From contig NC_089990.1 in the NCBI RefSeq assembly GCF_036417845.1, positions 2,802,001-2,866,000 of the forward strand: a stretch of 64,000 bases of DNA, written 5' to 3'. Source of the stretch: Apteryx mantelli (Eukaryota > Chordata > Aves > Apterygiformes > Apterygidae). A program made the translations under genes and the position numbers. Of this stretch, positions 1 through 17,427 are shown piece after piece. The notes below the pieces were generated by a model. The model was not told where the DNA came from and ran no database searches. It saw only the letters and a program-made list of their open reading frames with translations. Each line of letters opens with the position of its first letter. Positions within the stretch are counted from its first letter, which is position 1.

Positions 1-714
1 CGCTTCTTTGGCCAAAACACTAGGGTTTCAAACTAATATTACGTGTCGGCCCCAGCGCCTTGTTTCTCTTTGCAGAGACTTTCCACCGCCTTGGAAGGAG
101 AATCACCTCCTTTGACCAAGGCCGGGCGGAGAGCAGCGCAGGGAACGAACGCGGTGCTCGCCCGCCGCAGGGAGCCTTCTCTAGCGGAGGAAAGCTGCTT
201 CCAGCTGGGGATCCTCTTGTGACTTCCCGGAGGGGCAGAGAAGGGCGTCCGCTGGGACAGCCCTGCAGAGCCGCAGTTGTGGACTCCTGGTAGCTGAGCA
301 AGCAACACGGAGACTTTCCTTGCCCCAGAAGCTGAGAGCCCAAGATGAGAGAAGATAGAGGAGATCGGGCAATGCGGCAGTGTAGAGAGGGAGATGTTGC
401 ACATACAGATGTTTAAAAGGAAAATTGTGTTTAAGTTGCTGGAGACATGTCGACTTCACTGGCCTGATCCTGGCAACGCGTTAATGTTTTTCTAATGCTG
501 TGAATTTCCCGCTGTCATCAGTGAAGTTCCCAGCATCCATCGCCTCTGGAAGACTGGTTCTGTCTTTGAGCTGTGCACCTAGGTTCGTAACAGAAATGAT
601 GGCAGCGTAGGATAGCCAGAGGTATTTACTTCATGTAGAAGAAACATCTTAATGGCTAAGATAGGCTTCATCAGATGTTATGTACTGTGTGGTTATCTGC
701 TACGTATATATAGA

Positions 715-735
715 GACAGACAGACAGACAGACAG
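715..735. repeat. (GACA)n microsatellite
   Basis: About five tandem GACA units within intronic sequence; simple repeat with no visible function. Confidence 0.9.
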
Positions 736-1459
736 GCTCTCCAAAGGAATTGGGTAACGGGAGCCTGCCTCTGGATGGGTGGTGGTGTGAGACGGTGGTG
801 AGGTGCAATGAGGAACCTATGGGTATGTATATGGTTAGGAGGTAATTTGCTATTAAAAATGACTTAGAAAACAGATTTCTCAGGAGATCAAAATACTAAT
901 TGCTGTCAGATGATAGAGCTATTGTTGTACAAGGCAGAGTGTAATTTAATAGTGGATTGGGTAAAAACTATGGGTTTAATTTTTTAATTCTGTGAGCTCT
1001 CAAAGTGTGTTCTCTGTGAGCCATTGATTTTGTACAAGTTAAGGAACTGAAACTAATGGAAATGGGCTCAATCTGTAGTTTAGAAGTGGTGGAAAATGGT
1101 TAATTGAAACATAACTAGTTTGGCAAAAATCATTTTAGTTTCAGGTCAGTATGTTGCCTTAGATAGTGACCACTAACCGAAGAGAGGTCCTTTATAGAGG
1201 CCCTTCCCTCCTTTCAGTCCTACAGAATGGTTCGGGAAGGAAACCCTGACTTTTTTTGAGCTTTGTAACTTGACTGAGAGCTTTCCCTCGCTGCTGCCTC
1301 CTGCTATGGCTCTTGGTGTTACAGGCGAGCGAAGAAATCTCTTACCATAGATTTGAGTCTGCTGAAAAACGTTCTTCTGTGTAGCCTGTAGCAGGAATGA
1401 CTTCCTCGGGGTGGTATTGGCCTGTCCATTTTATTCATTTTTAGCAACGATGAAAGCTA

Positions 1460-2140
1460 GCTAATGCACAGCAAGAGTCCTGCCTGTCCCTTGCGTGCTC
1501 TGCTCCGGCGCCTGAGCTCCTCTGCTTTGGCCCTCGCGGTCCCGGCAGCCCCTTCTGCTGCCCGAGCCGGGCAAGTGTTTTCCCCCTTTGGGAACGCGGA
1601 GCTGAGCCCCTTTGCGCTGTGCCGAGATAGATACAGAGGGAGGTCTCTCTCTGGGGTTATTTTCTTTTAAAAAGACAAAATCCGGTTTCTCATGGAATAG
1701 TTCCTTTTCATGCGTTGCCGTACAGCGAGGAGCGACGGCTCCAGCGGAGCTATTGCAGTGCGAGCGAGGGGATGCTCGGAGACCGGCAAAGCCTGGATGC
1801 GCCTGCGCGAGCCCCGCGGCCGCGTCTGAGACACTGCGCTCTGCCCTCGCCTTCTCCTCGTTCCCGGGGCGGCAGCAGTTTCCCCTCAACCGTGTTAGGG
1901 ATGTGCAATGTCTCTCCCCGCCGGACCGCGGGTTCAGCCGCCCCCGCGGCGGCGGGCGAGCAGGGGTGCGCAGCTGCCTTATTTGGCGGCCGCCCGCCTG
2001 CCCGCTGACCTCGGCGCCGCGGGTTTCCGTGCCGCTGCCTCGCCGTATATGGAGAGGCTGCTGCGGGAGCCTGGCGCCTGGCCCGAATTAGCAGCAGCGC
2101 AGCATCTGCAGCGAGCGCTGCTTTTCTCACCGGGAGCTGA
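1460..2140. promoter_or_regulatory. Intronic CpG island with CArG box
   Basis: Dense CpG dinucleotides, several GCGGCCGC-type stretches and high GC set this block apart from its flanks. A perfect CC(A/T)6GG serum-response-factor site, CCTTATTTGG, lies at 1977-1986. A one-mismatch version, CCGTATATGG, lies at 2043-2052, 66 bases downstream. A CpG island with paired CArG-like sites is typical of a promoter or enhancer. Here it sits about 1.6 kb before SH3BGRL coding exon 2, so it could be an alternative promoter, the downstream edge of the main promoter region, or an independent non-coding RNA start. No first coding exon was found in it. Confidence 0.5.
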
Positions 2141-3777
2141 TTAGGTTAAATCCAGACCTTGAGCTGGTTTTACAGCAAAGGGAATAACGGGAAGAAAACA
2201 AATTTCCCGTTAAATGCTGTTTTTTCGTTGCTCGCCAGGATGCGTATGGTTATAATTTCCTTCGTAGTGGTAAATTCATGCCGAGGAAGGACAGAGCAGC
2301 TCTGTCTCAGGAAGTTAATAACTCACACGTGACAGTAATAAAAGCCACCTTTCCTGTGACACGGCGACAGCATCTTGGCCGCAGAGACCCTGCTTTGCGC
2401 CGGGAGTCCCGCGAGCACGCAGAGGACACGCTGCATCAGCGGTGGGATCTCGTTCAGCCTGTGCAGCTCAGTGCTGGCACCTTTCCCCAAAACCCGTCAG
2501 GATCTGGGGGGGGAACAACTCAAGCATGGCCTGTATCTTCTCCCCACGCTGTGCTGCTGCTGTTTTTGTAGAGGAATAGCGTGAGCTAGAGCAGTTCTTG
2601 CTTCAAGTCAGTCTGGTTTTGTAACAGGTGAATAATGATGATATTTATTTTGAATAACCTCTGGACTTTGCTGCGTTCGGTAGCAAAACCTCTGCTAGCG
2701 TAGGAAGGTGGACGTGCCGTTTCTCTCACCTGCAGCACCGCTTTTGCCAGTGATTTCCAAAGCTCTCCGGAGGCAGTACCTGCAATCGCTGCACTCGGAG
2801 CACAGCAGAAAAGGGTTTTTGCCAAGCTTTTTGCCCAAGAAAACTTGAGCCCGAGGTACTTTGGGGTCTTACTGTCAGGAAATCCTTGCGGAGGGAGCTG
2901 CAGAGTCGACTTCTGAAGGATGAAAAGTTTGAGTCTTGGATGGGTGAGTTTGGCCTGTGATTCCAGGGCACCTGAGGATGCAGTCGGTACCTTACGTGTC
3001 CCGCTAGCAAACTTCACTGCCTCTAATAAACAACGTGCACCCGAGTTAATTTTAAGGCCCAGCCAGCGTAGCCTCTGCAAGGTGACTGCTCGCACCTTTG
3101 CCTTTGGACAGATCCTTGGCAAAAAGTCAAACAATAAAACCTCGTGCTTAAAGTCTCCGTTGCAAAGTATCTCCTGGTGCTTTGATGCATTTTCTGGGGG
3201 GGGTCTTGTGAGCCAAAGGGAGTATTTTGGCCATGCGTCTGAGTTCACAGCACCCGCGTGTGGATAGGGACGGGGCCTGCAGACTTTAAGCCAGTTCAGT
3301 CGTGTAGGAGCCAAATCGAGGGCTTCCTTAGGAAGAAACCGAGCGCTGACCCGAGAAGCGCAGGAGCGGAGCCGTGCCTGCGCGGCAGGGATCGGCGCAT
3401 CGCTGCGCGTCGGCAGTCGCGCAGCGCATACCTGCCCTTGCAAACTCCTCGAAGCGTAGCAGAAAAGGGCTGCTGGCTTCTCGGAGCTCGTGGCCCTCCG
3501 CCACGCTTGGGGGGCTGCGTCCTGCTGACCTGCCCCGTGCCCTCCAGCTGCACGCTGGCTGCACAGCACCACGTGCGCTTCCCCTCGGCTCTCAGGTTCC
3601 TATCTCTGCTTTAGAAAATACTCGTTCTTGCTAAAAAAACAAAAAACAAAAAAACCTTATAGCTTCCATTTTCAACCTGTTTTGTATCCCCTTGTTTTTG
3701 CATTGAACCCTGGAATTGCATAAGCAGCAGCAGGAAAATGCTTTGATGACTAATTTTGTCTCCTGCTCCTTTTTTGA

Positions 3778-7769
<3,992 letters not shown>

Positions 7770-7850
7770 GATTACGAAGCTTTCTTTGAAGCCCGAGAGA
7801 ACAACGCAGTGTATGCATTTTTGGGCTTGACCGCGCCGCCTGGTTCAAAG
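7770..7850 (+). CDS. SH3BGRL: SH3BGRL coding exon 3
   Basis: Encodes 27 residues, beginning [20 protein letters not shown] and ending TAPPGSK. This is nearly identical to the mammalian SH3BGRL segment forming the last strand and C-terminal helix of the thioredoxin-like fold. The acceptor is AATCTGAAG after a pyrimidine/C tract, the donor is GTAGGT, and both junctions are phase 0, matching exon 2 upstream and exon 4 downstream. Exact residue-level conservation, including FFEARENN, indicates strong constraint. Confidence 0.97.
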
Positions 7851-10800
7851 GTAGGTGTATACATTTTTCACAGTAAACTACAACCTGTATTTTACGCCTT
7901 GTTCTTCTCTGCTCACAGCAGGGTATTTTGTGTTTCGTGGTTGCCCCAATGAATCTACCTGCTGGTCTGATATTCAGGCTCCAGAGGCTTTAGCTTTCAC
8001 ACTTCAGCACTACTGCAATATGTGGTTATGTGCTCCTTTATTTAGAAGATGCTTTATTCCCTGGAAGCTGTATTCCCTGTTCCTCCCTGTCCTTCTACCA
8101 GAAAAACTCAATGTTCAAGACTGATGCTCTTTTGATACCCTCGCTGTAGAGCCACTTTGGATTATTTTTTTTTATCGGAATTTTTTTTTTTATATTGTAC
8201 ACGCTGGGAACAAGTGAAAGAGTAGTTAATATGTGCACTGAAGAAAGTCCAAGAAATCTGGATGAAAAGAAATTGCCACAAAATAAAGATTTTTCATTTT
8301 AGTGAAAAAAATAATAACTCAGATGAAGTTTTGATGAGACTTTGGTAATGGAAAATACCTGGAAACCAGAGTCACTGGTCTTACTTCAAAGCAATTTTTT
8401 CCTCCACCCCATTACGTGAAGCTTTGTTTTTCCTTTGCCAATTGCAAGCTGGGCTGCCGCTGTGCGGATGCGATGGGCTGGGATTCTCTGCTGCGTTTTG
8501 ATAAGATAAGACAAGGCTCTACGTGTTTCACTTGGGGGCAGCAGGATCTGCCAGGTCACTTCCAGCCTTCTTGTTCCAGTGGATAAACACACCGCTTCCT
8601 TTCAGCTTCATTCATGTAAGAGTTGAAGGTCACCCTGTACGTATCACTCAGAGGCCTAATTTTAAAGGTGGATGATGATCAGTTTGTATTAACTGTTACA
8701 AACAGCAGGTCAGACTGAACCATGCGGTTTTGGGAGCCAAATGCATTTCCAGGGATAACTTCACTAACGTGAATGGGATAGTGAGGAAGAACTCCGGCTT
8801 GTACAGAGAGTTCCCGAGTACCGAAGCCTGCGATGCTTGTCCCAGAGGAACGCCTCGCTGGGTTCGGAAGGCCGGCTGCGCGCAGGCCGGGAGTCGTTTA
8901 AATCCTGTTCGGGTTTCGTGGAGCATCTGCACAACATCGCACAGAAGCGGGCAGAATGGAGCCAAGGAGTGAGAGGGCAGCGCTGAACCCGCGGGATGCA
9001 GGATGCTTTCTCCATTGCAGAGGCTTTCCCGGGTGCATCCATATGACCCTTTGCTCGCTCCGCGGCTGATCACGAGAGCTGCAGAGCGACTGTATGACCC
9101 GCTGCGCCCTTGGAAGCGCAGTGCTGGTGAGGAGCAGTCGGTGCCACGATGCATCAGCTCGTCTGTCGCTGTAACGTGCACGAACGTCGCTGCGTACCTG
9201 ACCTACGAGTTACTGCTTTGACAGAAGCCGTCTGCGTGGCCAGCAGTTGCTCTAATTCTGTCCGAGGGTGGCTTTTAAGGAGAAGGTTAATCTTAAAAAG
9301 GAGAAACATTAAGGTAGTTGTACTCTGCCGGATTTTCATATTACTTGCTGCTGCTAGGGGGTGCGTTAGAGCTGATGAAGATAACCTTTGGATAAGTGAC
9401 TTTGTAGCCGGTGTATTCTGCTGTTGGCCTGACTTTCGTTATCCGTACCACAATTACATGGTGTCAAACGCAGCTGATTGCCTGCTGCCTGGAGCGAGAA
9501 ACTGATTTGTGGATGCTGAAGGTGGCATTTACAGCACAGCTACACACAAGTAATACTGCAGTTAAGGACATTGCGTCTGTATGGGGCTACACAAAACGAA
9601 AGGAATCTAGGACCAACCTGAGCACTATTGCAAGAGGGGACGTTGGCCACAAAGCTCCTTGAAGTGTCAGCCTGAGAGATTTGGAAAGTTGTTTGAATGC
9701 AAAGTTCTGGTATTAATGCCAAGCAAAATTGTGAGGCAAGCCTCGGAAATGAGCACAGGAAAGGGAAATAACTGTGTACTGAGCGCTGGTGTTTTGTTTT
9801 GTGCTTTGGGCACTGCGAAGTTCAAATGCACCTACAGACCCCAGGGAAATACTCAGAAAATAGTTTGCATTTAATTTATCTTAAATATCCCAACTTCAAG
9901 CAGTGTGGGTCTTTTAAAGGGAGCGGATTGGGTGAGTTAAAGGCTGTGATTACTTAATTTAAGAACTGACAGCAAGCTCAGTGAGGGCCCTCCTGGGAGC
10001 AATAAGGGAAAGTGTGAAAGACGGAAAGTTTAAGACATGAAAAGCTGAGCACTGCCCAGCTAGCTTGCAGGATTAGGCTCAAGGAAAGGGAATTTGACTT
10101 CCGAGGCAGGTGGGTTAGTGTGTTCATTGCGGAGTGCACTTTGTGTCACTTCTACCTGCTCTCCTGGGGAAGAGAGAAACACCAGGAATCCTCTGCAGCT
10201 TACCACTGCCTCGTTTGAAGATACGTACCTGATACTGCCTTTTCTGCCAAAAAGGTTGGATGCCGCTTCTGTAGTGCCTGTGACCGACTCACGGCTGCGT
10301 TACAAAGCAGAGAACTACCTCGTTGTTACCGTCCAAAGAGCCGCTTGTCTTCTGGAGAATTTAGAACGTTCTTTTTTCCCAGGTTTTGTTGCCCGTTCTC
10401 ATCTTTCCGCCTTTCTCACCTGCTTTTGCTGTCTCTAACCGATAGCCTGCCCTTGCACAAGCCGCATGGCTGCACCGTGACTTCCCGGTTCCACTGCTGG
10501 GGCCGCGGCACATGGCCGGAAGGGGAGCCCGGGGCATGGCGGAGGAGCCGCCCCAGCGTTCCCACGCTCCGGGGCTGAGCAGCGCCCTGCGACGTCCTCT
10601 GGCAGCCGGCCAGGAAAGCCCATGACATCCCCCGAGTCCAAGATACCGGAGATGCGCGTGGTCCTCCCTGCCCTGCGGCGTCAGGACTGTGTCCCCCCTT
10701 CTTAGTCTGAGGGGGTCTTACAAGCTTCCCAGAAATTCCCTTCTTTCTCCTCCCTCCTGTCTTTTTTTGTAGTATTTATTTGTTTGACTTATTTTTGAAA

Positions 10801-11624
10801 CAGTTATAATGACTCAAGCTTATGTTAGCAGTGATACCGAGTCTGCTATCTTCAGTATTTATATGCAGTCACCAAAGCAAACAATTCAATTACATAAAAG
10901 CTGAGTTTAGCATATTTGGGGCTTTTTCTTAAAACCAAACAAACCCTCCATCCTGAAGTGCCCCAGTAAAAGCACTGTGAATCTGTTCATCTTTTTTGTA
11001 GGCCATGTTAGTGTTCAGGTGTAATTACACTGATCTTCAGTCAGAAGTACGTTTGCAGAAACCGTTTCCAAGGAAATTAGTTTCCTTTTGTAGTTCCTCT
11101 GTAACACCAGTCATTTCATTCCCCCTGGTGACCACCTTCTTTCTGAACATACGAAACCCCAAGGCTGACAAATGCAGGTTATTGTTTTTTAGTGTTCCTT
11201 CTGACATGTACTACGAAATGTTAGCGGTTGCGGGGGGAGCTGTGTGCTAAACTCCAGCAGCTGTTTCTTGATCTCAGTGGGAATCAGCAATAACTCACTC
11301 TATCGGTGGTCAAACCTGGTCTTGTCGTGGTCAGGAACGTGGAGCGGGCAGCAGAGAAAACGTGCATAAGCGCATATCCCTGCAGGTCCTGCTTGGGCTG
11401 GGCTGGAGCTGGAGGTAAAGCTAGCACCGTATAGGATTTGCTTTATAACGTAATCAGAGGCAGTGGGGACTCTTTGAGCTGGGCTCAGTGCCGCTCACCT
11501 TGCTTAATCGCATACTCCTGTAACTTTTGTTATGTTGTGTGGACATTGGTGCCCAGCCCAGGTATATGGAAGTTGTCACCTTGCATAAAATACTAATATG
11601 TATAATTCTGTTCTGCTATTTCAG
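7851..11624 (+). other. SH3BGRL: SH3BGRL intron 3
   Basis: Intron of 3.8 kb from GTAGGT to a CTGCTATTTCAG acceptor. It is CpG-rich in blocks at 8.8-9.2 and 10.45-10.7 kb, then becomes AT-rich from about 10.75 kb. No exon or mobile element was recognised. Confidence 0.8.
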
Positions 11625-11657
11625 GAAGCCGAAGCACTGGCAAAGCAGCAAGCATGA
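11625..11657 (+). CDS. SH3BGRL: SH3BGRL coding exon 4 (stop-containing)
   Basis: Encodes the last ten residues, EAEALAKQQA, then TGA. Human SH3BGRL ends in the same E-A-E-x-x-A-K-Q-Q-A pattern. The acceptor TTTCAG joins in phase 0 to exon 3. Reading continues into an AT-rich 3' UTR. Confidence 0.95.
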   Translation, partial: EAEALAKQQA

Positions 11658-14460
11658 ATTTCAACTGCCTTAAACGCTCTGTAAAGGGAATTTCCACAGC
11701 TTTTTATAAAATAGTAAAGTTGTCTCTGCTTCAAGAAAAATAGATGTGATTTCTAACATTTGATTGGTGCTTGCAGCATTCACAGTACATTAACACAAAT
11801 TCGAACACAAAGTGAAAATGTGAACATAAAGGTAGAAAGCATGGAGTGTGTTATTACAAAGTTGGAAGCATAGGAAATTGAAGCAATTAGACATGATTGA
11901 TTTTTCAAATAGTTTAAACTTTCTTGGCAATTTGTCCATTTTGTGTAAACTTAAAGAAACTATTTTAGTACTATTAATGCATATGTGGTTATACCTAGAT
12001 ATCCAACTATTTAAAAATACAGAAAACAAGCAACAGCGTTAAACCTTATCAGATACTAACTTTAGTGCCTGAGTTGCCTCAAAAATATTACTGAAATATA
12101 CAGTAATTTTTCAGTGTCTTTTTAGATTCTGGTTTAAGATGAAATTGTAGGTGGTGGTGTGTAGTATAATAACCATTATAGTCACTTTTGGAATTGATGT
12201 TTGTTCTTTTGTAGAATGGATATTTAAAATTGTATTGTAACACACTGTACAGATGACAAAAAAAAATGCCATGTATTTCTCATTTAAGTGATCTATGTGG
12301 GCTCTTCCTACAAAGAAAAAGGGATTTGGGCAATGGACAGCCTTTCCATTGGTAAGTTGACCATGTAGCTGCCTAGGCACAACTTTTTACATGTTTGTGT
12401 GCGAGACTCAGTGCACCTCAATGAAATACACGCTAATTCCCAGGCGATGTTGCAAATAAGCCAAAATGGCCAGAAATGGCATTTCCTTACCAGTGTAAGG
12501 GTGAAAGCCTTTAATGTAATTCTTTACAAAAGTACCAGTTCACACTGCTTATAGTATTAGATATCTCGGTGCATGTCCAGGTAGTAATTAGTTGCATATA
12601 GTATTTTTTCAAATGAGGAAGTAAAGTTAAATGTTTGAATAGCAAGAACTATTGTAATTGAGCAGGATTTTTTTTTTTAAGGTTTAAAAACTTAATTCTA
12701 TTTCTGTTGCCATATCATGAAGCTATTACAGGAATTGCAAACCTGTTAAAAGTGTCTTGTATTGGTGAATTTACCATGTGCAATATTAGCCTGTCCATTC
12801 TCCCAGTGCTTATCCGATAGCTGCCTTGGCCATATTCTGCAAAAATATAAATAACTACAAGTGCCCTGAACTGTAAGAAATGTGTGTGGGTAGTTTAAAA
12901 TGCATTTTGCACCACATAAGGTACTTATTCCCCCAAAGCAACAAAGGACAGTGAGAAAGATGATTAGTCCTTGCACAGTCAGAGGATCACTCTGATAGCT
13001 CTGCACACACACGTTGTAATTTGCTTTGCTTTGTGAAGGCAGAGAAACAGGCAGCACAGATCAGCAAAGGCTGCGGCGTATCATCACGGTGCGGTTACTG
13101 TCACTGAGGCCATAAAGCAGTGCTTTTAAGATACTTTCTAAAACAGGTTACAGCTTATAAAGTCTGAAATTAGGAACAGGACAAAAGTAAAAAATCATGT
13201 TTACAAAGACCCTCTGAAGTGCAGTAATTCAATACTTCTCTCACCAACATTTGTTTGGAACTTTTGTTCCATTCACTACAACTAATGATGTTGTCAACAT
13301 CCATTAAAAGAGAAATGCAGCTGCTCGCTTTTGGTTGGAGAAGGTTCTTCTAGAGAAGATCATGGTAAAACTTCCACAGATATCAGAGTGAGCAGGATCT
13401 AGTGTGGAGCCAAGGTAGTTACTTTTTTTTTGGTTTTTTGGTCATGTTTTATTTTTTCTGATTTGGGGGCCTGGGAGTAGGTGTTTGAAGCTTGTGCTTA
13501 TAAAAGCAAGCACAGTATCGAAACAGCTAGGGGTCAGTTAATGTTGCCTCATCTTCAAGATTAACACACGCATTTGTGCTTTCTTATTAACAGGCTTTAT
13601 CAGTAATTGCTGAAATATTGTGGAATTTGTTTTTAGGATCTTTTAGGGGTGGAAGGTGGGTTACATTTTACATCCAGTGTCTGATTTTAATCATTCACTG
13701 CGATTGCCTCATTCTAAACTGAGGTGAGCTTGCTTTCTTCATATTGGCATAATCTTTCTTTTTGTCTAAACCTACTGCTCATGTTTCTGAGAAAGAAAGA
13801 ATACTAGCTGAAGTTTGGTGAAGAGAGTGGAATTTGACACACAAGTCACTATACTCATGCTTATTTGCTATGTTTCCTGTTTAGGGAAAGTATGGCATAA
13901 GTTTTGTCCATTATGGTCATTATTTTGGAGAAGCTGTAATTGAAAGTGACTGCCAAATTCTGTCAGTTCAGTGACCCAAAACAGTCTGAAAAAAGGTCAA
14001 TCTCTATTTATGACAGTCAAGAAAATCGCCAAGTTTAAGCAAGCAAAGTCAGTTCCCTCCTCGAGTGCCCCCCTCCTTGCCATATGGTAGCATTCAAACT
14101 GTATCTGCATTCCTGAGAAAGCTCTGTCGAGACAGACTGAATTATTTCTTTGTCCGGGGAACAAGGCACCAACACAGAGTGAAAAATACCTAAAATCCTT
14201 CTGTTGTGGGCTGTGTGTAAAACTTGTATTTGTTTTGATGAAGACTTTTTGCATGAACTAGGAGTGGTAGGGATGTGTCGCCTATATGCTACTTTGTGGT
14301 TCACATACCTGTTCGTAGGTTAATGATGGGTGCGACAACTGAATTTGTTCATTTCTTTCTTGAACTCCCTATTTTTCCTATGTAGAAGGCAGGCAATAAG
14401 TATTTAAACTGTATATTAACCATTCCTGAATCATTCCAATAAAATTGTTTCAGAATGCTT
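11658..14460 (+). other. SH3BGRL: SH3BGRL 3' untranslated region
   Basis: AT-rich, CpG-poor sequence directly after the stop, without coding potential. It runs to a canonical AATAAA at 14438-14443 followed by a T/G-rich stretch. A second AATAAA at 15638-15643 could give a longer isoform. The extent is inferred from signals only. Confidence 0.6.
14438..14443 (+). terminator. Poly(A) signal, candidate main 3' end of SH3BGRL
   Basis: AATAAA in context CCAATAAAATTG, about 2.8 kb after the stop codon; T-rich sequence follows within 30 bases. Confidence 0.55.
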
Positions 14461-17248
14461 TCTCACACTCTTGACTCTTTTGCATGGTATCTTCATGGTT
14501 TGAAGTGGCCCCGTAAGTGGAAAAAAGTGCAGTTTTCAAATGAGAATAATGATTAAAAAAAAAAAAACCCAAACTAGGATCTGTATAATAAAGTGAATAT
14601 AATGCATGAGTTTTCCATCCACTACTGCATGTTAAATTTATTGTCTCTCTCACCTGTTGCAGCTAAGGAGTTATAATTATTTAGGAAACATCCACACAAA
14701 ATAAAGGCTTTGGGTTTGGGGGGCTTTGGGGAGAGTGTTGAATGCACTTCCTAATGACCCTGCTTCCCTGCTCCTCCCGCAAGGCAGTCACCAGGTCAAA
14801 GTGGACAGGGCGAAGCAGCTTCGCCCCATGCCTGTAAAGCCTGCCGAACAGCCAGAGCTGCTTTTTGCACAACGTGTAATTAATTAGCTTTATGCTGCTC
14901 ACAACAGGGGGGCTGTGTTATTTAATATCTATGTTGCCAGAGAGGGCAGTGTTAGATACCTATTTAAACTGAAGCTATTCCTTTTTACCTTCTCTTTTTG
15001 CCTGGTAGACACAGCAGGTACATTCTTTTAAGACTCCACATGCTTTACATACTGAAGCATTACACCACCGAGAAACGCTATAAAAGATGTATTTTTTTCA
15101 ACCCCTAAACTGTACTAGGATTTGCCCAAATCCCAGACTTGTATTCAGATGCTCTTAAGGAAACCGATCACTTAATTTTTAGAGCAGAGCAGCTTGTTAG
15201 AAGGGAGCTTACTTGCTTTCTATTTATAGGATCAACTTTTTTCTGTGTCTAAACAACTAAAGCACAACCGAGAGCTATCAGTTATCCTCATGTCTTTAAG
15301 TAGTGTTTATTGCTTGTCTTTCCCTTTTGCTCTCCACCATTATTTAGTGTCTTAAAAAATGGTCCATAATGTAAGTTAGGGAAAACGGCTTCTGATGGCG
15401 TTTCTAATTATAAGGAATCCCATTTACTTTCACTGTATATACACTTCACTTGCATAACCTGAATAAATCTCTTGCTTTCTTGTCCGTTTATGAAAGTCTT
15501 AAAAAAACAAGTAATTGTTATTCATTAATGTAAAGCTCAATATAAATCAGTTTCAAAAATCTGTTTAAAAACAAAATGCATGTCTGCATATGTTTACTTA
15601 ACTTGCTGTTTCAGGTTATAATGGTGTGCACTGTAATAATAAACTTTTCTACCAATGAATATGGGATTTTTCTCATTTCTCATTTAATATTCTTAATCCA
15701 TATTTTGTGGAAAATTCTGTAAAGCCTGATTATATCATTCAGCTCATGTTGCACATATTTCAAACTCCACAACTACCTTGCAATACACATTCAAGGTGTG
15801 CATAGTGGAGATAGATGCCTGCTAGTCCCTTACTGAAGAGTCTTCCTCACAGAGTTGATTGAGGTTAATTTGACAAAGACAAAGCCCCAAATGTAGGCTC
15901 CTAAATAGAGTTAACTAAAAGTTTTTGTCAACAGAAGTAGGTGAGATTTTACATGATTAAGTATGCTGAGTAAATGACTGGCTCTTCAGCAGCTCTATTG
16001 CTTGAGCTGATAAGAGTTCATTTACATACTGTATACAAAGATCTGAGTCCTGGTTTTTCTTTTTTTTTAAACATGAAATGAGAAAAAGGTTGTGGTATTA
16101 GCTAAAGCTGTGCACACAAGCCCACAATTTGAGAAATGCAAGAAAAAATACTTACCAGGAACAACCTAAGATGCATTTTTCAAAGGATTAATTTAAATCC
16201 ATTTACATAATAGATTCAGACTTATCATTCAGACCTGCATTAAGAACTTAATCAGGCCACGTCCCTTCTGTGATTTCTCCATTATGGTAAGAGAATTTTA
16301 ATAGTCAATTTAAAATGAAATAAAGACAAGTCATTACCTGGGAGCAAGCCATTGAGGTTTCCTGCCTTGAACTACTGTTTTCTTTTGTCAGTCTTGTTGT
16401 TTAGGTGTTTTTTGTGTGTGATGTAAATACAAGACTGGGAAAATGTGTGTTATTACTTAGGGAGAAGCAGTCTGAGTTTACATTTTCCTGTTTCATCCCC
16501 AGCCTCTGATGAAGAGCTGATTGAAGGTGTAAGGAAAATGAAGGCATCTACCTATCACTCATATCCATATATTCCATTGGAGAGCTGAGTACTATCATCA
16601 TGTTTCTTCCACCTATCTTATGTTCTTTTTCTGGAGTCAACACACTGTTTCTGAATAACCAGTGTTATGCTGTCTGCTACACCAAAACAATAACTATATA
16701 AAGTAGCGATTTTAGACATCTATCAGTCTTCTAGAAGAGTTAATTTCTGTGAGGTACATTCACACAAGAGAAAAAAAACCTAAAAATCATTTTAGCACTA
16801 CAGTTCATTTAAGCTGTGTCTGAAGCTTCTTTTGATATGGAAAATGAACAGCATGAACAGGAATCAGCTGGTGAAACTACTAGGTGCTTTCATGAAAGCA
16901 GAATGGAGACTATCATAACATCCGTACTTGTTCTGGAAATGGATTACACTTAGCATAAAAAAGGATGAGGTGTGAAGCCCATCTGAATAGATCAGGAAGT
17001 AAATAATTATCATGTAATTATCTTTTAATGAGCATCCCACAAAAGCAGAAGTATTTTGTGATTCATCCATACTATGTGATCTTGGTATATTTTAGATTGA
17101 AAAGTTTATTATGAACAATTTTGAACTACGTTGTAAAACCCTCTAGAAAAGGCAAAAGGATGCTAAAAGGTGACTTAAGATGACGAAGCAGATATCACTG
17201 TTTTACTACAGAAAATAGAAGCATTGTAGTATCATAAATTCCTGGATG
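14461..17248. other. Intergenic (or distal SH3BGRL 3' UTR)
   Basis: AT-rich sequence between the convergent 3' ends of SH3BGRL and the minus-strand SH3BGRL3-like gene. It includes a second plus-strand AATAAA at 15638-15643. No coding exon or identifiable repeat was seen. Confidence 0.6.
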
Positions 17249-17254
17249 TTTATT
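17249..17254 (-). terminator. Poly(A) signal of SH3BGRL3-like gene
   Basis: AATAAA on the minus strand (TTTATT as written), 90 bases past the TGA stop of the minus-strand gene; gives it a short 3' UTR. Confidence 0.65.
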
Positions 17255-17343
17255 CTGAGTACCTAATAAAATACACACATTTAGTATGTCCCGTTCATGA
17301 ACCACCAAATGCCCCAAACAGTCCTTTAGACCGTAATTTCTCC

Positions 17344-17427
17344 TCATACAGGCTTGTCTTTTGAGGTCATCTTCAGGAACTTGGAGACTTCTTCATTTTC
17401 AGTTGCTTGGTACAGCATCTCAAAACC
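17344..17427 (-). CDS. SH3BGRL3-like gene, coding exon 3 (stop-containing)
   Basis: Minus-strand exon of 27 codons plus TGA. It starts GFEMLYQATENEEVSKFLK and ends in DKPV. It aligns with the SH3BGRL3 C-terminus (pattern aromatic-E-x-x-x-x-A-x-E-x-x-x-x-x-x-FLK) and with exon 3 of the neighbouring SH3BGRL, and adds about eight residues after the FLK motif. The acceptor is a T-rich tract ending TTTTTAAG, phase 0, compatible with exon 2. It is AT-rich, unlike the very GC-rich exons 1 and 2. Confidence 0.85.
   Translation of the reverse strand, partial: GFEMLYQATENEEVSKFLKMTSKDKPV

Noticed and set aside
2222-2280. ATGCGTATGGTTATA tested as SH3BGRL exon 1
   Set aside because: The translation after MVI does not continue with the family's first strand, and exon 1 length and phase do not fit.
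2586-3572. 328-codon minus-strand open frame in SH3BGRL intron 1
   Set aside because: No recognisable domain, composition typical of CpG-rich non-coding sequence, and no splice or poly(A) context.
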